The position numbers and the translations under genes are program-made. A DNA stretch of 64,000 nucleotides from Kribbella sp. VKM Ac-2569. GTDB taxonomy: Bacteria > Actinomycetota > Actinomycetes > Propionibacteriales > Kribbellaceae. The notes beneath the pieces were generated by a model. The model saw only the letters and a program-made list of their open reading frames with translations. It was not told the DNA's origin and ran no database searches. Of this stretch, positions 1 to 9,102 are shown one piece after another. The stretch is taken from the NCBI RefSeq assembly GCF_004216905.1, contig NZ_SGXJ01000009.1:62001-126000 (forward strand). Reading direction: 5' to 3'. Each line of letters begins with the position of its first letter. Position 1 is the stretch's first letter.

Positions 1-945
1 ACCGGCCCGTACGCCGTAGGCGTGCGCTCAGCGTCGGTGTCCGATCCGTCCCGCATCGACGGGCAGACAGGCCGGCCGCGGAGGCTGCCCATCCGGGTTT
101 GGTACCCGGCTCGTGGCCATGCCACCGGCAACAGCGCGCCGTACCTGTCTCCAGGCGTTCAGGCACAGCTGGAAGCAGGTCTACCGACAGGCCTCCTGGA
201 CATCGACACCCATGCGTCGACCGGTGCGCGACCACTGCCTCGCGTCAAGGGCGTGATCCTTGTCCAACATGGTGCAGGCACGCTGGCAGCGTTCCAGACC
301 GGACAGGTGATCGAGCTGGCCAGTCGCGGCTACGCCCTGGTCACCATGGAGCACCCGCACGAGAGCCTGTTGATCGAAGAACCCGACGGGACGCTGATCC
401 CGGGCGACGACCCCGAGAGTAGGCCGCCCAACGAGCGACTCCTGGACGCCGAGGTCGTCATGGCCGAGGTGCCACGACTCGTGCCCCAAGCCAATCGGCG
501 CACGCCGATCGGCATGTTCGGCCACTCACGTGGTGGAGCCACCACCGCTGAGGTCATGTTCTCCCACCCGCAGGTCGTGGCCGGCGTCGACCTGGACGGC
601 AGCCTGCGCGGCGACGTGGTCACTGGCGGCCTGGACCAGCCGTTCGGGCTGATGCTCGGACGGGAGTTCCCGCTCGATGATCCAAGGCTGCTCCAGTTCC
701 TGTCGAACCTGCGCGGTCCGCACCCGCTCAGGCAGCTCGACGTGGAGCACTACGGCTACACAGATTGGGTCGTGTTCAACCCGCAAGCCGCGCGAGCCGA
801 CCCCGCCCTCGGAGCCCAGCTCGAGATGTCCTTCCCGACCGGAACCCTCAACGACCAGCGCGCGGGCAGACAAGCCATGTCGACCCAGCGTGAGTTCCTG
901 ACCTGCTTCATGGACCGCTACCTGTCGGCCACTGCTGGCTGGTGA
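1..945 (+). CDS. alpha/beta hydrolase, PAF-acetylhydrolase-like (5' end outside window)
   Basis: This is a serine hydrolase of the PAF-acetylhydrolase II/dienelactone hydrolase kind, probably a carboxylesterase; the substrate is unknown. The reading frame is open to base 1 and codes TGPYAVG before the first GTG at 22. That string resembles the usual N-terminus of this family, so the gene begins left of the window and the GTG is probably internal. The nucleophile motif GHSRGG has its Ser at residue 169 counted from the GTG, followed by an acidic stretch VAGVDLDG that fits the core of the fold. A motif VQHGAG near residue 81 may form the oxyanion hole. It ends with TGA at 943-945 and is convergent with the next gene. 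Confidence 0.8.
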   Translation, partial: TGPYAVGVRSASVSDPSRIDGQTGRPRRLPIRVWYPARGHATGNSAPYLSPGVQAQLEAGLPTGLLDIDTHASTGARPLPRVKGVILVQHGAGTLAAFQTGQVIELASRGYALVTMEHPHESLLIEEPDGTLIPGDDPESRPPNERLLDAEVVMAEVPRLVPQANRRTPIGMFGHSRGGATTAEVMFSHPQVVAGVDLDGSLRGDVVTGGLDQPFGLMLGREFPLDDPRLLQFLSNLRGPHPLRQLDVEHYGYTDWVVFNPQAARADPALGAQLEMSFPTGTLNDQRAGRQAMSTQREFLTCFMDRYLSATAGW

Positions 946-1075
946 CGTGGTTGGTCAGGCCGCGGCCCGCAGGTGGTGGCGTGCCCAGATGTCGAAGCTG
1001 GTGAGTGGGATGAGGAATACCGTGACCTCGCGGCGGCAGGATCCTTGGACCCGGATGACGGAGCTCGTACGGCCG
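946..1075. other. intergenic region between convergent hydrolases
   Basis: These 130 bp separate two convergent hydrolase genes. Short frames exist on both strands but none has a recognisable domain. I see no clear hairpin terminator. Confidence 0.3.
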
Positions 1076-1798
1076 TCATTCGCGGGGCTGTCTGCTGTGG
1101 GTCGATGCATCGGCGGTGAGCTCGTCGAGCAGTAGTGCGGCGACGGCCTCCGGGGCCTCGCGCATTGCGTTGTGTGCGGTGGGGAGTTCGTGGACCTGCC
1201 ATTCGGGATCGGCTTGGAGCCGATTGCGGAGTTCGGCGAACGGTGTCCGGGCATCCCATCCGGAGCAGTAGACGAACTCCCGGCGCGGCACGCGATCAAC
1301 AGCGCCGGTGAGGCGGATCGTTTGCATGATCGAGGCGAGGGGATGAGGCCGGCGGCGGGGATCGCCACCGTTCGGCGGACGGAAGGGCGGACGGACGGCG
1401 TAGCCGATGTCCGCTGCGCCGTCGACGAATGCCCGCCGGTACTCGTCGCTCGTCAGCGACCAGCATGACTCGCCGTCGCGTGGTACGTAGGCGTCGAGAT
1501 GCACCAGTCGTGAGATCCGACCGCCAGCGCGGTCGGCGGCGGCAGCGATCACCATGCCGGCGTAGCTGTGGCCGACGAGCGTCGCGTCGGTGATGTGTTC
1601 CTGATCGAGAATCCGCAACACGTCGTCGGCATGGGTGTCGAGGTTGGCGGTTGCGACCGTCTCGATGTCGTCGTCCGGCCGGAGGCCGGTGAGGGTCAGG
1701 GCGTGGACGGTGTGGCCGGCGCGCTCCAGCAGCGGGACGACTGCCTCGAACGCCCACGATCCGTGCCACCCGCCGGGCACGAGGATGTACGTTGCCAT
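1076..1798 (-). CDS. alpha/beta hydrolase (RsbQ/plant-esterase-like)
   Basis: This 240-residue alpha/beta hydrolase starts MATYILVPGGWHGSW, typical of the small MES/hydroxynitrile-lyase-like esterase group. HGSW near residue 12 supplies the oxyanion hole. GHSYAG holds the nucleophile Ser78, and a C-terminal LPTAHNAM supplies the likely catalytic His. The ATG at 1798 was chosen over a longer frame reaching 1891, because GAAGGGAA lies just upstream and the extra residues do not resemble the family. It follows cydC on the same strand after about 70 bp, so it may be read through from that operon. The substrate is unknown. Confidence 0.8.
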   Translation of the reverse strand: MATYILVPGGWHGSWAFEAVVPLLERAGHTVHALTLTGLRPDDDIETVATANLDTHADDVLRILDQEHITDATLVGHSYAGMVIAAAADRAGGRISRLVHLDAYVPRDGESCWSLTSDEYRRAFVDGAADIGYAVRPPFRPPNGGDPRRRPHPLASIMQTIRLTGAVDRVPRREFVYCSGWDARTPFAELRNRLQADPEWQVHELPTAHNAMREAPEAVAALLLDELTADASTHSRQPRE

Positions 1799-1869
1799 GC
1801 GTTTCTGTTCCCTTCTCAGTGCTGTGCTCTTGAGACAGGGGAAGTATCGCCAGAGCAGTGCGCGGCTTG

Positions 1870-3411
1870 TTACCGATCCAAGGCCAACCAATGCCTGTTC
1901 GCAGCCAACCTCGCCCCCACTCCAAAGTGGAGGTTCGGATCCGCCGGCGTCTCGTGGATCGCCAGGACAAGGACCGCGCGGGGCAGTCGGCGGCGTACGG
2001 CGGCAAGGACATCAGCGGCCGTGCTGGTGTCGAGGCCGGCGGTCGGTTCGTCGATAAGGAGTACGTCGGGTTGACTTGCCAGTGCACGGGCGAGGTGGAG
2101 GCGGCGCTGCTCGCCACCGGATAGCCCTCGTCCCCCAACGCCGACAGGGGTCTGCGGGTCGATGTGCTCCAACGCCATGGCGGCAAGCAGGTCCGTGATG
2201 TCGGCTTCCGTGGCCGCGGGGTTCGCGAGGCGGATGTTGTCGGCGACGGTTCCGGTGAACAGATAGTCGTCGGCAAGTACGGCGGTGATCACCGCCGACC
2301 CGGTTTGTTGCCGGATGACCGTGGTGATCGCGGTGAGGAGGGTCGTCTTGCCGCTGCCGGACACACCGGTCACCGTGAGTGCATTGCCAGCGGCAACGGT
2401 GAAGGCAATCTCGCGCGCTTCACGGGTGGGTGTCTCGGGCAGTTGATATCCGGCCACGGCGAGCCTGTCGCCGTCGTACGTGGCCCGGAAGGTACTGGCG
2501 ATCTCAGGCCGGCGGCTCTCGTTCTCACCTGCCGACCTGAGGTGCGCGTCGGCCTGCCGAGCTTGGACCCACGCACCGGCGGCGCTGACCAGGCGCTCGG
2601 CATTGGCAAGGACGCCGGCGGTGAGCAGAGCGACGAACACCAAGGTCGCGATCGTGGCGCCGTCCCGCGCGGTGAGCACCACTGCGAGCAGCAGCGCGGT
2701 CGCTGTCACGCCGCGGGCCCCGCCCACTGCGCGCGCGGTTGTTGCCGCGTGACGGTTTCGCCCGCTCTCGAAGGCAGTCAGGCGGCCTAGCGTGCGGCGC
2801 GCCAGCTGGTCGACGGCGCCCAGCGATGCCATCTCGGGCCAAGCCTCGATCGCGGTCACCAGTTCGGTCCGCAGCAGACCTCGGGTACGGCTTGTGTCGT
2901 CCATCCGGCGTGCCGCAGCCGCAGCGAGCATGGCGCAGGCGACCACGGCAACGGCCAAGGTCAGCGCCACGATCGGATAGCCGGCGAGGACGATCGCGAC
3001 ACAGCCACCCGCGGTCATCACGGCGGCGACGACGACCGGCGTGGTCGCCTGGATGAGCGCCAGTCCGGTGGTGTCCGCGTCGGCCATCACCCGGTCGAGC
3101 GACTGTCCGGACCAGCTGGTGTCCTCGGATCCGGCGGCGTGGTCGTAGACGGCGAGCCGGGTGGCGCTGATCCGGCGCAGTGCCGCGGCGTGCAGGACGA
3201 CCCGGTTGGCGTAGCCGGCCGAGATCCTGCCCAGCGCGAACGCGCGTACCCCGCCGCTGGGCGCCAGGTAGGAGAAGGCGCTGTAGGCGCTAGCTCCGGC
3301 CACAGCTGACGCGGCGACGAACCATCCGGAGAGTCCGAGAATTCCGACGGAGCATGCCTCTGCGAGCACCGCCAGCAGGAAGCCCGTCGCGGCGAGCGAC
3401 TTCGCCTTCAT
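1870..3411 (-). CDS. cydC: thiol reductant ABC exporter subunit CydC
   Basis: This half of the CydDC exporter has a transmembrane domain followed by an ATPase. CydDC exports cysteine or glutathione and is needed to assemble cytochrome bd. The N-terminal 290 residues are hydrophobic with an early LSGWFVAAS typical of CydC. The ATPase shows Walker A (GVSGSGKTT, residues 349-357), signature LSGGEQRR, Walker B VLLIDEPTAGL and a switch histidine in AIHE. At 513 residues it is somewhat shorter than the usual 550-570. Its ATG overlaps the cydD stop by 4 bp (ATGA, 3408-3411), so translation is probably coupled. It is the last cyd gene of the operon. Confidence 0.93.
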   Translation of the reverse strand: MKAKSLAATGFLLAVLAEACSVGILGLSGWFVAASAVAGASAYSAFSYLAPSGGVRAFALGRISAGYANRVVLHAAALRRISATRLAVYDHAAGSEDTSWSGQSLDRVMADADTTGLALIQATTPVVVAAVMTAGGCVAIVLAGYPIVALTLAVAVVACAMLAAAAARRMDDTSRTRGLLRTELVTAIEAWPEMASLGAVDQLARRTLGRLTAFESGRNRHAATTARAVGGARGVTATALLLAVVLTARDGATIATLVFVALLTAGVLANAERLVSAAGAWVQARQADAHLRSAGENESRRPEIASTFRATYDGDRLAVAGYQLPETPTREAREIAFTVAAGNALTVTGVSGSGKTTLLTAITTVIRQQTGSAVITAVLADDYLFTGTVADNIRLANPAATEADITDLLAAMALEHIDPQTPVGVGGRGLSGGEQRRLHLARALASQPDVLLIDEPTAGLDTSTAADVLAAVRRRLPRAVLVLAIHETPADPNLHFGVGARLAANRHWLALDR

Positions 3412-5090
3412 ACCCGAATCGCCTCCCGGACCGTCTTCTCGTCGAGGCTGATCAGGAAGTCGGCGGAGTGGGCGAGGGATGGCGAGTGGGTCGCGACGAT
3501 GACGGTACGACCGTCGGTGGCGTTGCGTAAGGCAACGATGAGCTGCGCCTCGGTGTCCAGATCGAGGTGTGCGGTCGGCTCGTCCAGGACCCAGAGTCCG
3601 GCGTCGCTCAGGAATGCGCGGGCGATCGCGACGCGTCGAGCCTCTCCGCTGGACAGGCCCGAGCCGCCTTCACCAAGAGGTGTGTCCAATCCGCGTGGCA
3701 GCCGGGCGACGACGTCAGCCAGCCCGGCCGCGGCGACCGCGTGCAGGACGTCGGCCAGACTGGCATCCGGCCTCCCGATGCGGATGTTGTCGCCGATGGA
3801 TCCCGGCAGCAGTACGGTTTGCTGACCGATCCAGGCGCAGCCTCCGAGCCATGGCGATGACGCTCCGGTTGAAGTCAGCCATTGGACGGTTCCACCACTC
3901 GGCGGACGGACTCCGGCGATCAGCGACAGCAGTGTGGTCTTCCCTGCGCCGGACGGTCCGGCCACGGCCGTCCACTGTCCCTGATGGACGGTGAGGTTCA
4001 GTCCGTGCAGTACCGGCTCCTCGCTACCGGGGAAGCGGAACGAGACGTTGTCCAGGGCAACTGTGACCGGTCCGCACGGGGGCGGTACTCGTTCAGCGCT
4101 CGCCATCCCGGTCTCGGTACCGACGAGCAGCTCGCTGATCGCCGGTACCGCCGCCAGCGCCCGCTCCCTGCTGTGGAACGCGGCAGCCATGGCCCGCATC
4201 GGCTGGAAGTACATGGGGCAGATCAGCAGGGCGAGAAGACCACGGAACAGCGACATGCCGGCACCGATGCGTACGTACCCGAGCAGAGACAGACCGACGT
4301 ACGTCGCGTTGGCCGCGATGGAGAAGGTGATGACGACATCCATCACCGCACCGGACAGCGAGGCGCGCCGGATGACCGCGATGGTGGTGGAGTTCAGGTC
4401 GTCGGCGGCACGGGCCAGATCCGTACGGCGTCGTCCCAGCGCCCCGATGTTCCGCAGGGTCGGCATGCCGCGGAAGCTGTCGAGGACGACGGCGGCGAGT
4501 CTGGCACCGGCCGCCAACCGCGCGTCTGCGCCCTCCTTGGCGAACAGGCCCGCGAGCCGCATGTTCAGCGGTATGAGCATGCTCGCCAGCAGCAGGATCA
4601 CGGCAGCCGGCCACTGCACCACCGCGGTGACGACGAAGATCAGTGTCATCGAAACGGGAGCGGACACTCGCTGAGGAAGTGTCTGCGCATGATAATCGGC
4701 GATGTCGTCGGTCAGCTCCACCGTTGCGAGCGCAGCCCTCGCCGGGTGTGGCTCGGCGTGCCGCTGCGCTGTCGGCAGCAGCCCGGCGACCAGGCGCCGT
4801 CGGAGAGCGTGGGCGACTCGTTGCCGCCCGACTGATTGGCATCGTGCCGTACTCCAGGCCGCTGCAGCCGCCAACAGACCGCCGCCGAGCAGAACGCCCG
4901 ATCCCTGCCAGCTCGGACGCCCTCCGTCGAGCACATCACGCGCGACCCAGGCCAGACCCGTCCATTGCATGACGGTGAATGCCGTCTCCAGCGTCTGAGA
5001 GCCGGCCGCCACCAGCAGCCATCGACGACCCGGCGCCGCTGTCCCGGCGAGCCAGTTGCGCGCCTCCGCCGCTGCCCGCTCACTTGTCAT
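3408..5090 (-). CDS. cydD: thiol reductant ABC exporter subunit CydD
   Basis: This is the partner half-transporter of CydC (560 residues from the ATG at 5090). A membrane domain is followed by an ATPase with Walker A GPSGAGKTT, Walker B LWVLDEPTAHLD and switch region ATHSP. The signature reads LSSGEARR, slightly off the LSGGQ consensus, so the two ATP sites of the heterodimer are unlikely to be equal. The ATG at 5090 gives an 11-bp overlap with the small membrane ORF upstream. In-frame starts at 5108 (ATG) and 5126 (GTG) are also possible and have equally weak ribosome sites, so the N-terminus is uncertain. Confidence 0.92.
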   Translation of the reverse strand: MTSERAAAEARNWLAGTAAPGRRWLLVAAGSQTLETAFTVMQWTGLAWVARDVLDGGRPSWQGSGVLLGGGLLAAAAAWSTARCQSVGRQRVAHALRRRLVAGLLPTAQRHAEPHPARAALATVELTDDIADYHAQTLPQRVSAPVSMTLIFVVTAVVQWPAAVILLLASMLIPLNMRLAGLFAKEGADARLAAGARLAAVVLDSFRGMPTLRNIGALGRRRTDLARAADDLNSTTIAVIRRASLSGAVMDVVITFSIAANATYVGLSLLGYVRIGAGMSLFRGLLALLICPMYFQPMRAMAAAFHSRERALAAVPAISELLVGTETGMASAERVPPPCGPVTVALDNVSFRFPGSEEPVLHGLNLTVHQGQWTAVAGPSGAGKTTLLSLIAGVRPPSGGTVQWLTSTGASSPWLGGCAWIGQQTVLLPGSIGDNIRIGRPDASLADVLHAVAAAGLADVVARLPRGLDTPLGEGGSGLSSGEARRVAIARAFLSDAGLWVLDEPTAHLDLDTEAQLIVALRNATDGRTVIVATHSPSLAHSADFLISLDEKTVREAIRV

Positions 5091-5304
5091 CGTGCATCCG
5101 GTGTTCATCAACGAGCCAGGCAACACCGCCGGTCAGAACGATGAGGGCCAGACCCATGATGCTGAGCAGCCGACTGTGGTACTTCGAATAACCGGAGAAC
5201 ATGCCCTGGCAGACGAAGTAGCAGAACAAGCCCCCGATCGCGCCCACGACGGTCAGCACCGCGCGTACGAGCCTTCGGCGGATCCCGTGTGCATGCTGTG
5301 TCAT
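5080..5304 (-). CDS. small membrane protein inside the cyd operon
   Basis: This 74-residue ORF fills the space between cydB and cydD. Its ATG overlaps the cydB stop (ATGA, 5301-5304), and its stop overlaps the cydD ATG at 5090 by 11 bp. Both junctions suggest translational coupling and a real gene. The product has a basic start (RRRLVR) and two hydrophobic segments at about residues 15-33 and 47-65. The C-terminus is charged (DEHRMHDDK). CydX/CydS-type subunits of bd oxidase are about 30-40 residues with one helix, so this is larger and not obviously homologous. A bd-oxidase accessory role is an inference from position only. Confidence 0.7.
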   Translation of the reverse strand: MTQHAHGIRRRLVRAVLTVVGAIGGLFCYFVCQGMFSGYSKYHSRLLSIMGLALIVLTGGVAWLVDEHRMHDDK

Positions 5305-6239
5305 TGGGTGGCTCCTGTTCGTCCGTTGGCCAGGTGGTTGGCGGGGGCCTTGCCTCGGAAGGCGTGGTGGGCGAACCAGTTGTAGAAGAGGATCAAGGGC
5401 ACGTTCAGGCCGATCCCGACGGCGAGAAACGTCAGAGTGCCGGACGGAGCTGCCGTCTTGGCGATCGTCAGGTCGGGCGACGCGAGCAGGGGGTAGCGGG
5501 CCACCACCAAGGCGATGACGAGCGCGACCACGGCGGTGACCAGGCCCGCTAGCGGGAGACCGTCGTACGGCGAGGTAATCATGCTCATCACCACGCCGGC
5601 CACGGCAAACAGCAGCAGTCCGGCGAAGGCGATGAGTCGGGCGGGTGTGTGCAGGTTCGGAGGTGCGGCCAGCAGACACGCAACGGCCGCTATCGATGCC
5701 AGCACCGTGCTGACTCTGCCGCGATGTGCTGCCCGGGCACGCAGTTCGCCGGTTGTCTTCCACTGTGCGTAGGCGTATCCGAGGGCCAGGTAGCCGCACC
5801 CGACCGTCACAGCCACTAGTGCTGAGAACCAGCCGATCGCACCGATCAAGGTCGAAGCGGCGACGCCTTGCGCAAGCGCGGCGATCAGCGAGGCGATGCC
5901 GAAGGCCCTCTCCCACCGTGGCGCGGGAGGAGCTTGGGAAGCCAGCTCCACACTGACGCCGCGAACGATCAGCGCGAACAGCATGACGATCACCGGCAGA
6001 TAGGCGTGCGGGAGGATCGTGCCGAAGGCGGTCGGGAATCCGGCCCAGAGGCTGACGCCCAGGAGGACCAGCCAGGTCTCGTTGCCGTCCCAGGCCTGAG
6101 CGACCTGTTCGAGCATCTCGTGCCGATGGCTCGCGTCCGGCTCGACCAGAGTGGCGATGCCGATACCCAGGTCGTAGCCGTCCAGTACGACGTACATCAG
6201 CAAGCACAGCAGGATGAGGAGGAACCAGATCGTCGACAT
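5301..6239 (-). CDS. cydB: cytochrome bd ubiquinol oxidase subunit II
   Basis: CydB is the second integral-membrane subunit of the bd-type terminal oxidase, which oxidises quinol and reduces O2 with high affinity. The 312-residue protein begins MSTIWFLLILL and carries the early VVLDGYDLGIG motif typical of CydB, then a run of hydrophobic helices. It is shorter than the E. coli protein (379 residues) but complete at both ends. Its ATG overlaps the last base of the cydA stop (TGATG at 6237-6241). The TGA overlaps the next small ORF. Confidence 0.93.
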   Translation of the reverse strand: MSTIWFLLILLCLLMYVVLDGYDLGIGIATLVEPDASHRHEMLEQVAQAWDGNETWLVLLGVSLWAGFPTAFGTILPHAYLPVIVMLFALIVRGVSVELASQAPPAPRWERAFGIASLIAALAQGVAASTLIGAIGWFSALVAVTVGCGYLALGYAYAQWKTTGELRARAAHRGRVSTVLASIAAVACLLAAPPNLHTPARLIAFAGLLLFAVAGVVMSMITSPYDGLPLAGLVTAVVALVIALVVARYPLLASPDLTIAKTAAPSGTLTFLAVGIGLNVPLILFYNWFAHHAFRGKAPANHLANGRTGATQ

Positions 6240-7573
6240 CAGTTCGCCCTCCCGCCGGCCAGGCCGAGGACGTGCTCGGGACCGATCCGCACCGTGCGGA
6301 TGATGTAGGCGACGTACGCGATCAGCATCACCAGGTACAGCAGGGAGAAACCCACCACCGAGAACACGAGCTCGCCGGGTGCCAGGTGCGAGACTGCATC
6401 AGCGGTGCGGAGCTGACCGAACACCACCCATGGCTGGCGACCCGTCTCAGCGGTGGCCCATCCGCCGAGAATCGCGAGGACGCCCACGGGCGTCGTCCAG
6501 AGCAAAAACCGGTGGAACCGTCTGGAGGTCCACAGTTTCCGGCGAAACCGCAGGATCGTTGCGTAGAACGCGGTGCCGAACATCAGCAGCGCGGCCAGGA
6601 ACATCACCCGGAACCCCCAGAAGACCGCGGCCATGTCCGGCCGGTCGGCCTTCGGCGTCAGGTCGAGCCCCGGCACCGCGGTCTTACAGGTGAGGTCCTT
6701 GTTGATCGCGCTGCCGAGGCAGGGGATGTCCAGCTCCGCAAGGTTGCGCTGCGCCTGCTGATCGGGGATCGCGAAGAGCACGAAGCCGGTGTTGCCATTG
6801 GTCCAGTTGCCCTCCAGCGCCTCCAGCTTCGACAGCTGGTACGGCAGGACCGCGCCGGCGGTGTGATCACCGACGAAGATCTGCACCGGCACCAGCATCG
6901 CCGCGACACCCAGCGCGATCGACACCGACCGGCGGGCGAACGGCAGCGCCCGCGCCTTGACCAGGTAGTACGCGCCGATGCCGGCCACGAAGAACGCGGC
7001 GGAGATCAGTACGGCGAGCACCATGTGCGGCCACCGCCAGACGAACGACCGGTTGACGATCGCGTCCAGCCAGTCGGTCGGCTCGAACCGCCCGTCCCGG
7101 ACGACGAACCCGGCCGGCGTCTGCATCCAGGAGTTCGCGGCGATGATCCAGGTCGAGGACAGGATCGTGCCGATCGACACCATCACCGACGAGGCGAACA
7201 TCGTCGCATGCCGCACCCGGCCGTCGCCGTACAGCAGAACGCCGATGAACCCGGCCTCGACGAAGAACGCGGTGACGACCTCCATGCCGATGATCGGACC
7301 GATGATCGGGCCGGTCTTCGCCGCGTACCCGCCCCAGTTCAGGCCCATCTCGAAGGTGATCACGATCCCCGCTACGACACCGATCGCGAACCCGACCGCG
7401 AAGATACGCCGCCAGAACCGGAACATCTGCAGATAGACCGCCTTGCGGGTCCGCCAGTACATCCCGTACAGGATGCTCAGCAAGATCGACAACCCGACCG
7501 TGATCGCCGGGAACGTCATGTGAAACATCACGGTGATGACGAACTGCCATCGGGACAGATCCAGCAGACTCAT
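6239..7573 (-). CDS. cydA: cytochrome bd ubiquinol oxidase subunit I
   Basis: CydA carries the haems and the quinol site of bd oxidase. The ATG at 7573 gives MSLLDLSRWQF, the standard CydA start; the longer frame to 7636 reads into the upstream gene and was rejected. His18 in VMFHMTFP matches the high-spin haem ligand, and WRWPHMVLA and FWGFRVMF fit the low-spin haem His and Met positions. FFVEAGFIG and GRQPW are also CydA hallmarks. The 444-residue length and short Q-loop are as in actinobacterial enzymes. The start lies 1 bp after the stop of the efflux gene, so this cyd operon probably depends on the promoter at about 9040-9100. Confidence 0.95.
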   Translation of the reverse strand: MSLLDLSRWQFVITVMFHMTFPAITVGLSILLSILYGMYWRTRKAVYLQMFRFWRRIFAVGFAIGVVAGIVITFEMGLNWGGYAAKTGPIIGPIIGMEVVTAFFVEAGFIGVLLYGDGRVRHATMFASSVMVSIGTILSSTWIIAANSWMQTPAGFVVRDGRFEPTDWLDAIVNRSFVWRWPHMVLAVLISAAFFVAGIGAYYLVKARALPFARRSVSIALGVAAMLVPVQIFVGDHTAGAVLPYQLSKLEALEGNWTNGNTGFVLFAIPDQQAQRNLAELDIPCLGSAINKDLTCKTAVPGLDLTPKADRPDMAAVFWGFRVMFLAALLMFGTAFYATILRFRRKLWTSRRFHRFLLWTTPVGVLAILGGWATAETGRQPWVVFGQLRTADAVSHLAPGELVFSVVGFSLLYLVMLIAYVAYIIRTVRIGPEHVLGLAGGRAN

Positions 7574-7574
7574 C

Positions 7575-9038
7575 TCAGGCGTCCAGTACCGGCGCGTCGG
7601 CAGCGGCCTTGGTGAAGCGCGGCAGTGCGGCGACACCGATGGCGAGCAAGCCGATGATCGCCAGCTGCACCAATTCGACGGCGGCGAAGGCGTGGGCAGT
7701 GTTGTGCTCGGCCCGGGCGAGGTACAGCGTGCCGAGGGTGGCCACGCCCAGCGCGAGACCGCTCTGCTGAAGGGTGATCAGTACGCCGCTGCCGACACCG
7801 CCGAGATGGATCGGGACATCGGCGAGAACGCTCCGGAACAATCCGGCGAACAGCATCGACTGTCCGGCACCGGCCAGTGCGAGCGGCAGGGCCATGTCCC
7901 AGAGACTGACGTGCGGCCAGAGACCGACCACGACGGCCACGAGTGCGGCGAGGCCGGCGAACTGGATGATCGCGCCGGTCGACAACGCGGCCCGGCCGAA
8001 CCGACCGATCAACCGCGGTGCGAACACGGAGCCGAGGAAGAACATCACCGCCATCGGCAGGATGGCCAGGCCGCCGTGCAGGGCGTCGGCGTGCAGACCG
8101 TCCTGAACGGTCAGGGCGAAGACGAACATGAACGCGCCGAATCCGATGCTGAACGCGAGCACCATCACCAGGCCACGCGACATCGACGGCAGCCGCAGCA
8201 AGGACGGCGGCAGCAGCGGGATCTCGCCGCGCCACTCGGCGCGCCGCTCGACCACGAAGGTGACGGCACCGAGCACGACAGCCAGGGCGATCATCGCCCA
8301 GGTCCACCAGGGCCAGCCCAACGAGTGGCCTTCCGTGAGCGGGACCAGTACGGCGGTGAGCGTCGCAGCGAACAGCACCGTGCCAGGCAGATCGATGCCG
8401 ACAGGGTGATCCGAGCGAGTGGTCGGCACGATCCGCGCCGCCACCACCAGGACGATGAGGCCGATGGGCACGTTGACCAAGAAGATCGGCCGCCAGGAGG
8501 CGCCGGCGATGTCCGCGCTCACCAGCAGGCCGCCCACCAGTTGGCCGACGACGGCCGCGATGCCGGACGTAGCGCCGTACAGGGCAAGCGCCCGAGCCTT
8601 GCGCTCGTGCTCGAGCGTCTGGTGGAAGGTCGCGAGCACCTGCGGGACGAGTAGCGCCGCGGTCGCGCCCTGCACGATGCGTGCGGCGATGAGGACCCCG
8701 ACAGTCGGGGCGAAGCCGCAGACCGCCGAGGCCACCACGAAGCCGACGAGCGAACCCAGGAAGAGGGGACGGCGACCGTAGCGGTCACCCAGCCGGCCGC
8801 CGAGCACCAGGAGCGCGGCGTACGCGACGCCGTACCCGGCGATCACCAGCTCGAGCTCGGACGCCGAGGCGTGCAGGGAGGCGTCGATGCTCGGCAGCGC
8901 CACGTTGGTGATGAAGAAATCCATGATCGGCAGGAACGCGCCGGCGAGCAGGAAGAACACCCCTGCCGGGTGCAGTCCGCCGGCCAGCGCTACCGCACGC
9001 GGCGAGGTGGCGCCCGGGGCTGGAAGAGTGACGGCCAT
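7575..9038 (-). CDS. MFS efflux transporter, DHA2 (14-TM) family
   Basis: This 487-residue major facilitator is probably a drug:H+ antiporter of the EmrB/QacA type. FLPIMDFFITNVALP in the first helix is a clear DHA2 signature. GGRLGDRYGRRPLF is MFS motif A, and the ARIVQGATAALLVPQ region fits the motif B/C helices. About 14 hydrophobic segments are visible. The ATG at 9038 has GGAGTC six bases upstream. It faces the MarR gene, which is likely its repressor. It stops one base before cydA, so efflux and bd-oxidase genes seem to share one transcript. The drug is unknown. Confidence 0.88.
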   Translation of the reverse strand: MAVTLPAPGATSPRAVALAGGLHPAGVFFLLAGAFLPIMDFFITNVALPSIDASLHASASELELVIAGYGVAYAALLVLGGRLGDRYGRRPLFLGSLVGFVVASAVCGFAPTVGVLIAARIVQGATAALLVPQVLATFHQTLEHERKARALALYGATSGIAAVVGQLVGGLLVSADIAGASWRPIFLVNVPIGLIVLVVAARIVPTTRSDHPVGIDLPGTVLFAATLTAVLVPLTEGHSLGWPWWTWAMIALAVVLGAVTFVVERRAEWRGEIPLLPPSLLRLPSMSRGLVMVLAFSIGFGAFMFVFALTVQDGLHADALHGGLAILPMAVMFFLGSVFAPRLIGRFGRAALSTGAIIQFAGLAALVAVVVGLWPHVSLWDMALPLALAGAGQSMLFAGLFRSVLADVPIHLGGVGSGVLITLQQSGLALGVATLGTLYLARAEHNTAHAFAAVELVQLAIIGLLAIGVAALPRFTKAAADAPVLDA

Positions 9039-9102
9039 TTCGACTCCAACTGATTATGACTCGATAACTATTAAGGCATGATCAGTATGTGCTCATAACT
9101 AT
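9039..9102. promoter_or_regulatory. divergent promoter region with two ATAACTAT repeats
   Basis: This AT-rich spacer between the efflux gene and the MarR gene holds two direct ATAACTAT copies (9064-9071 and 9095-9102), 31 bp apart. It also has an imperfect dyad, TTAT and ATAA arms at 9054-9067. Such elements are plausible MarR sites that would control both genes. The AACTAT core also appears in the palindrome before the small membrane gene at 10.27 kb. Confidence 0.45.

Noticed and set aside
6272..7615. 447-codon plus-strand frame opposite cydA
   Set aside because: It is exactly antisense to a clear cydA and its composition (His, Arg, Asp, Gln rich) is typical of a GC-rich shadow frame.
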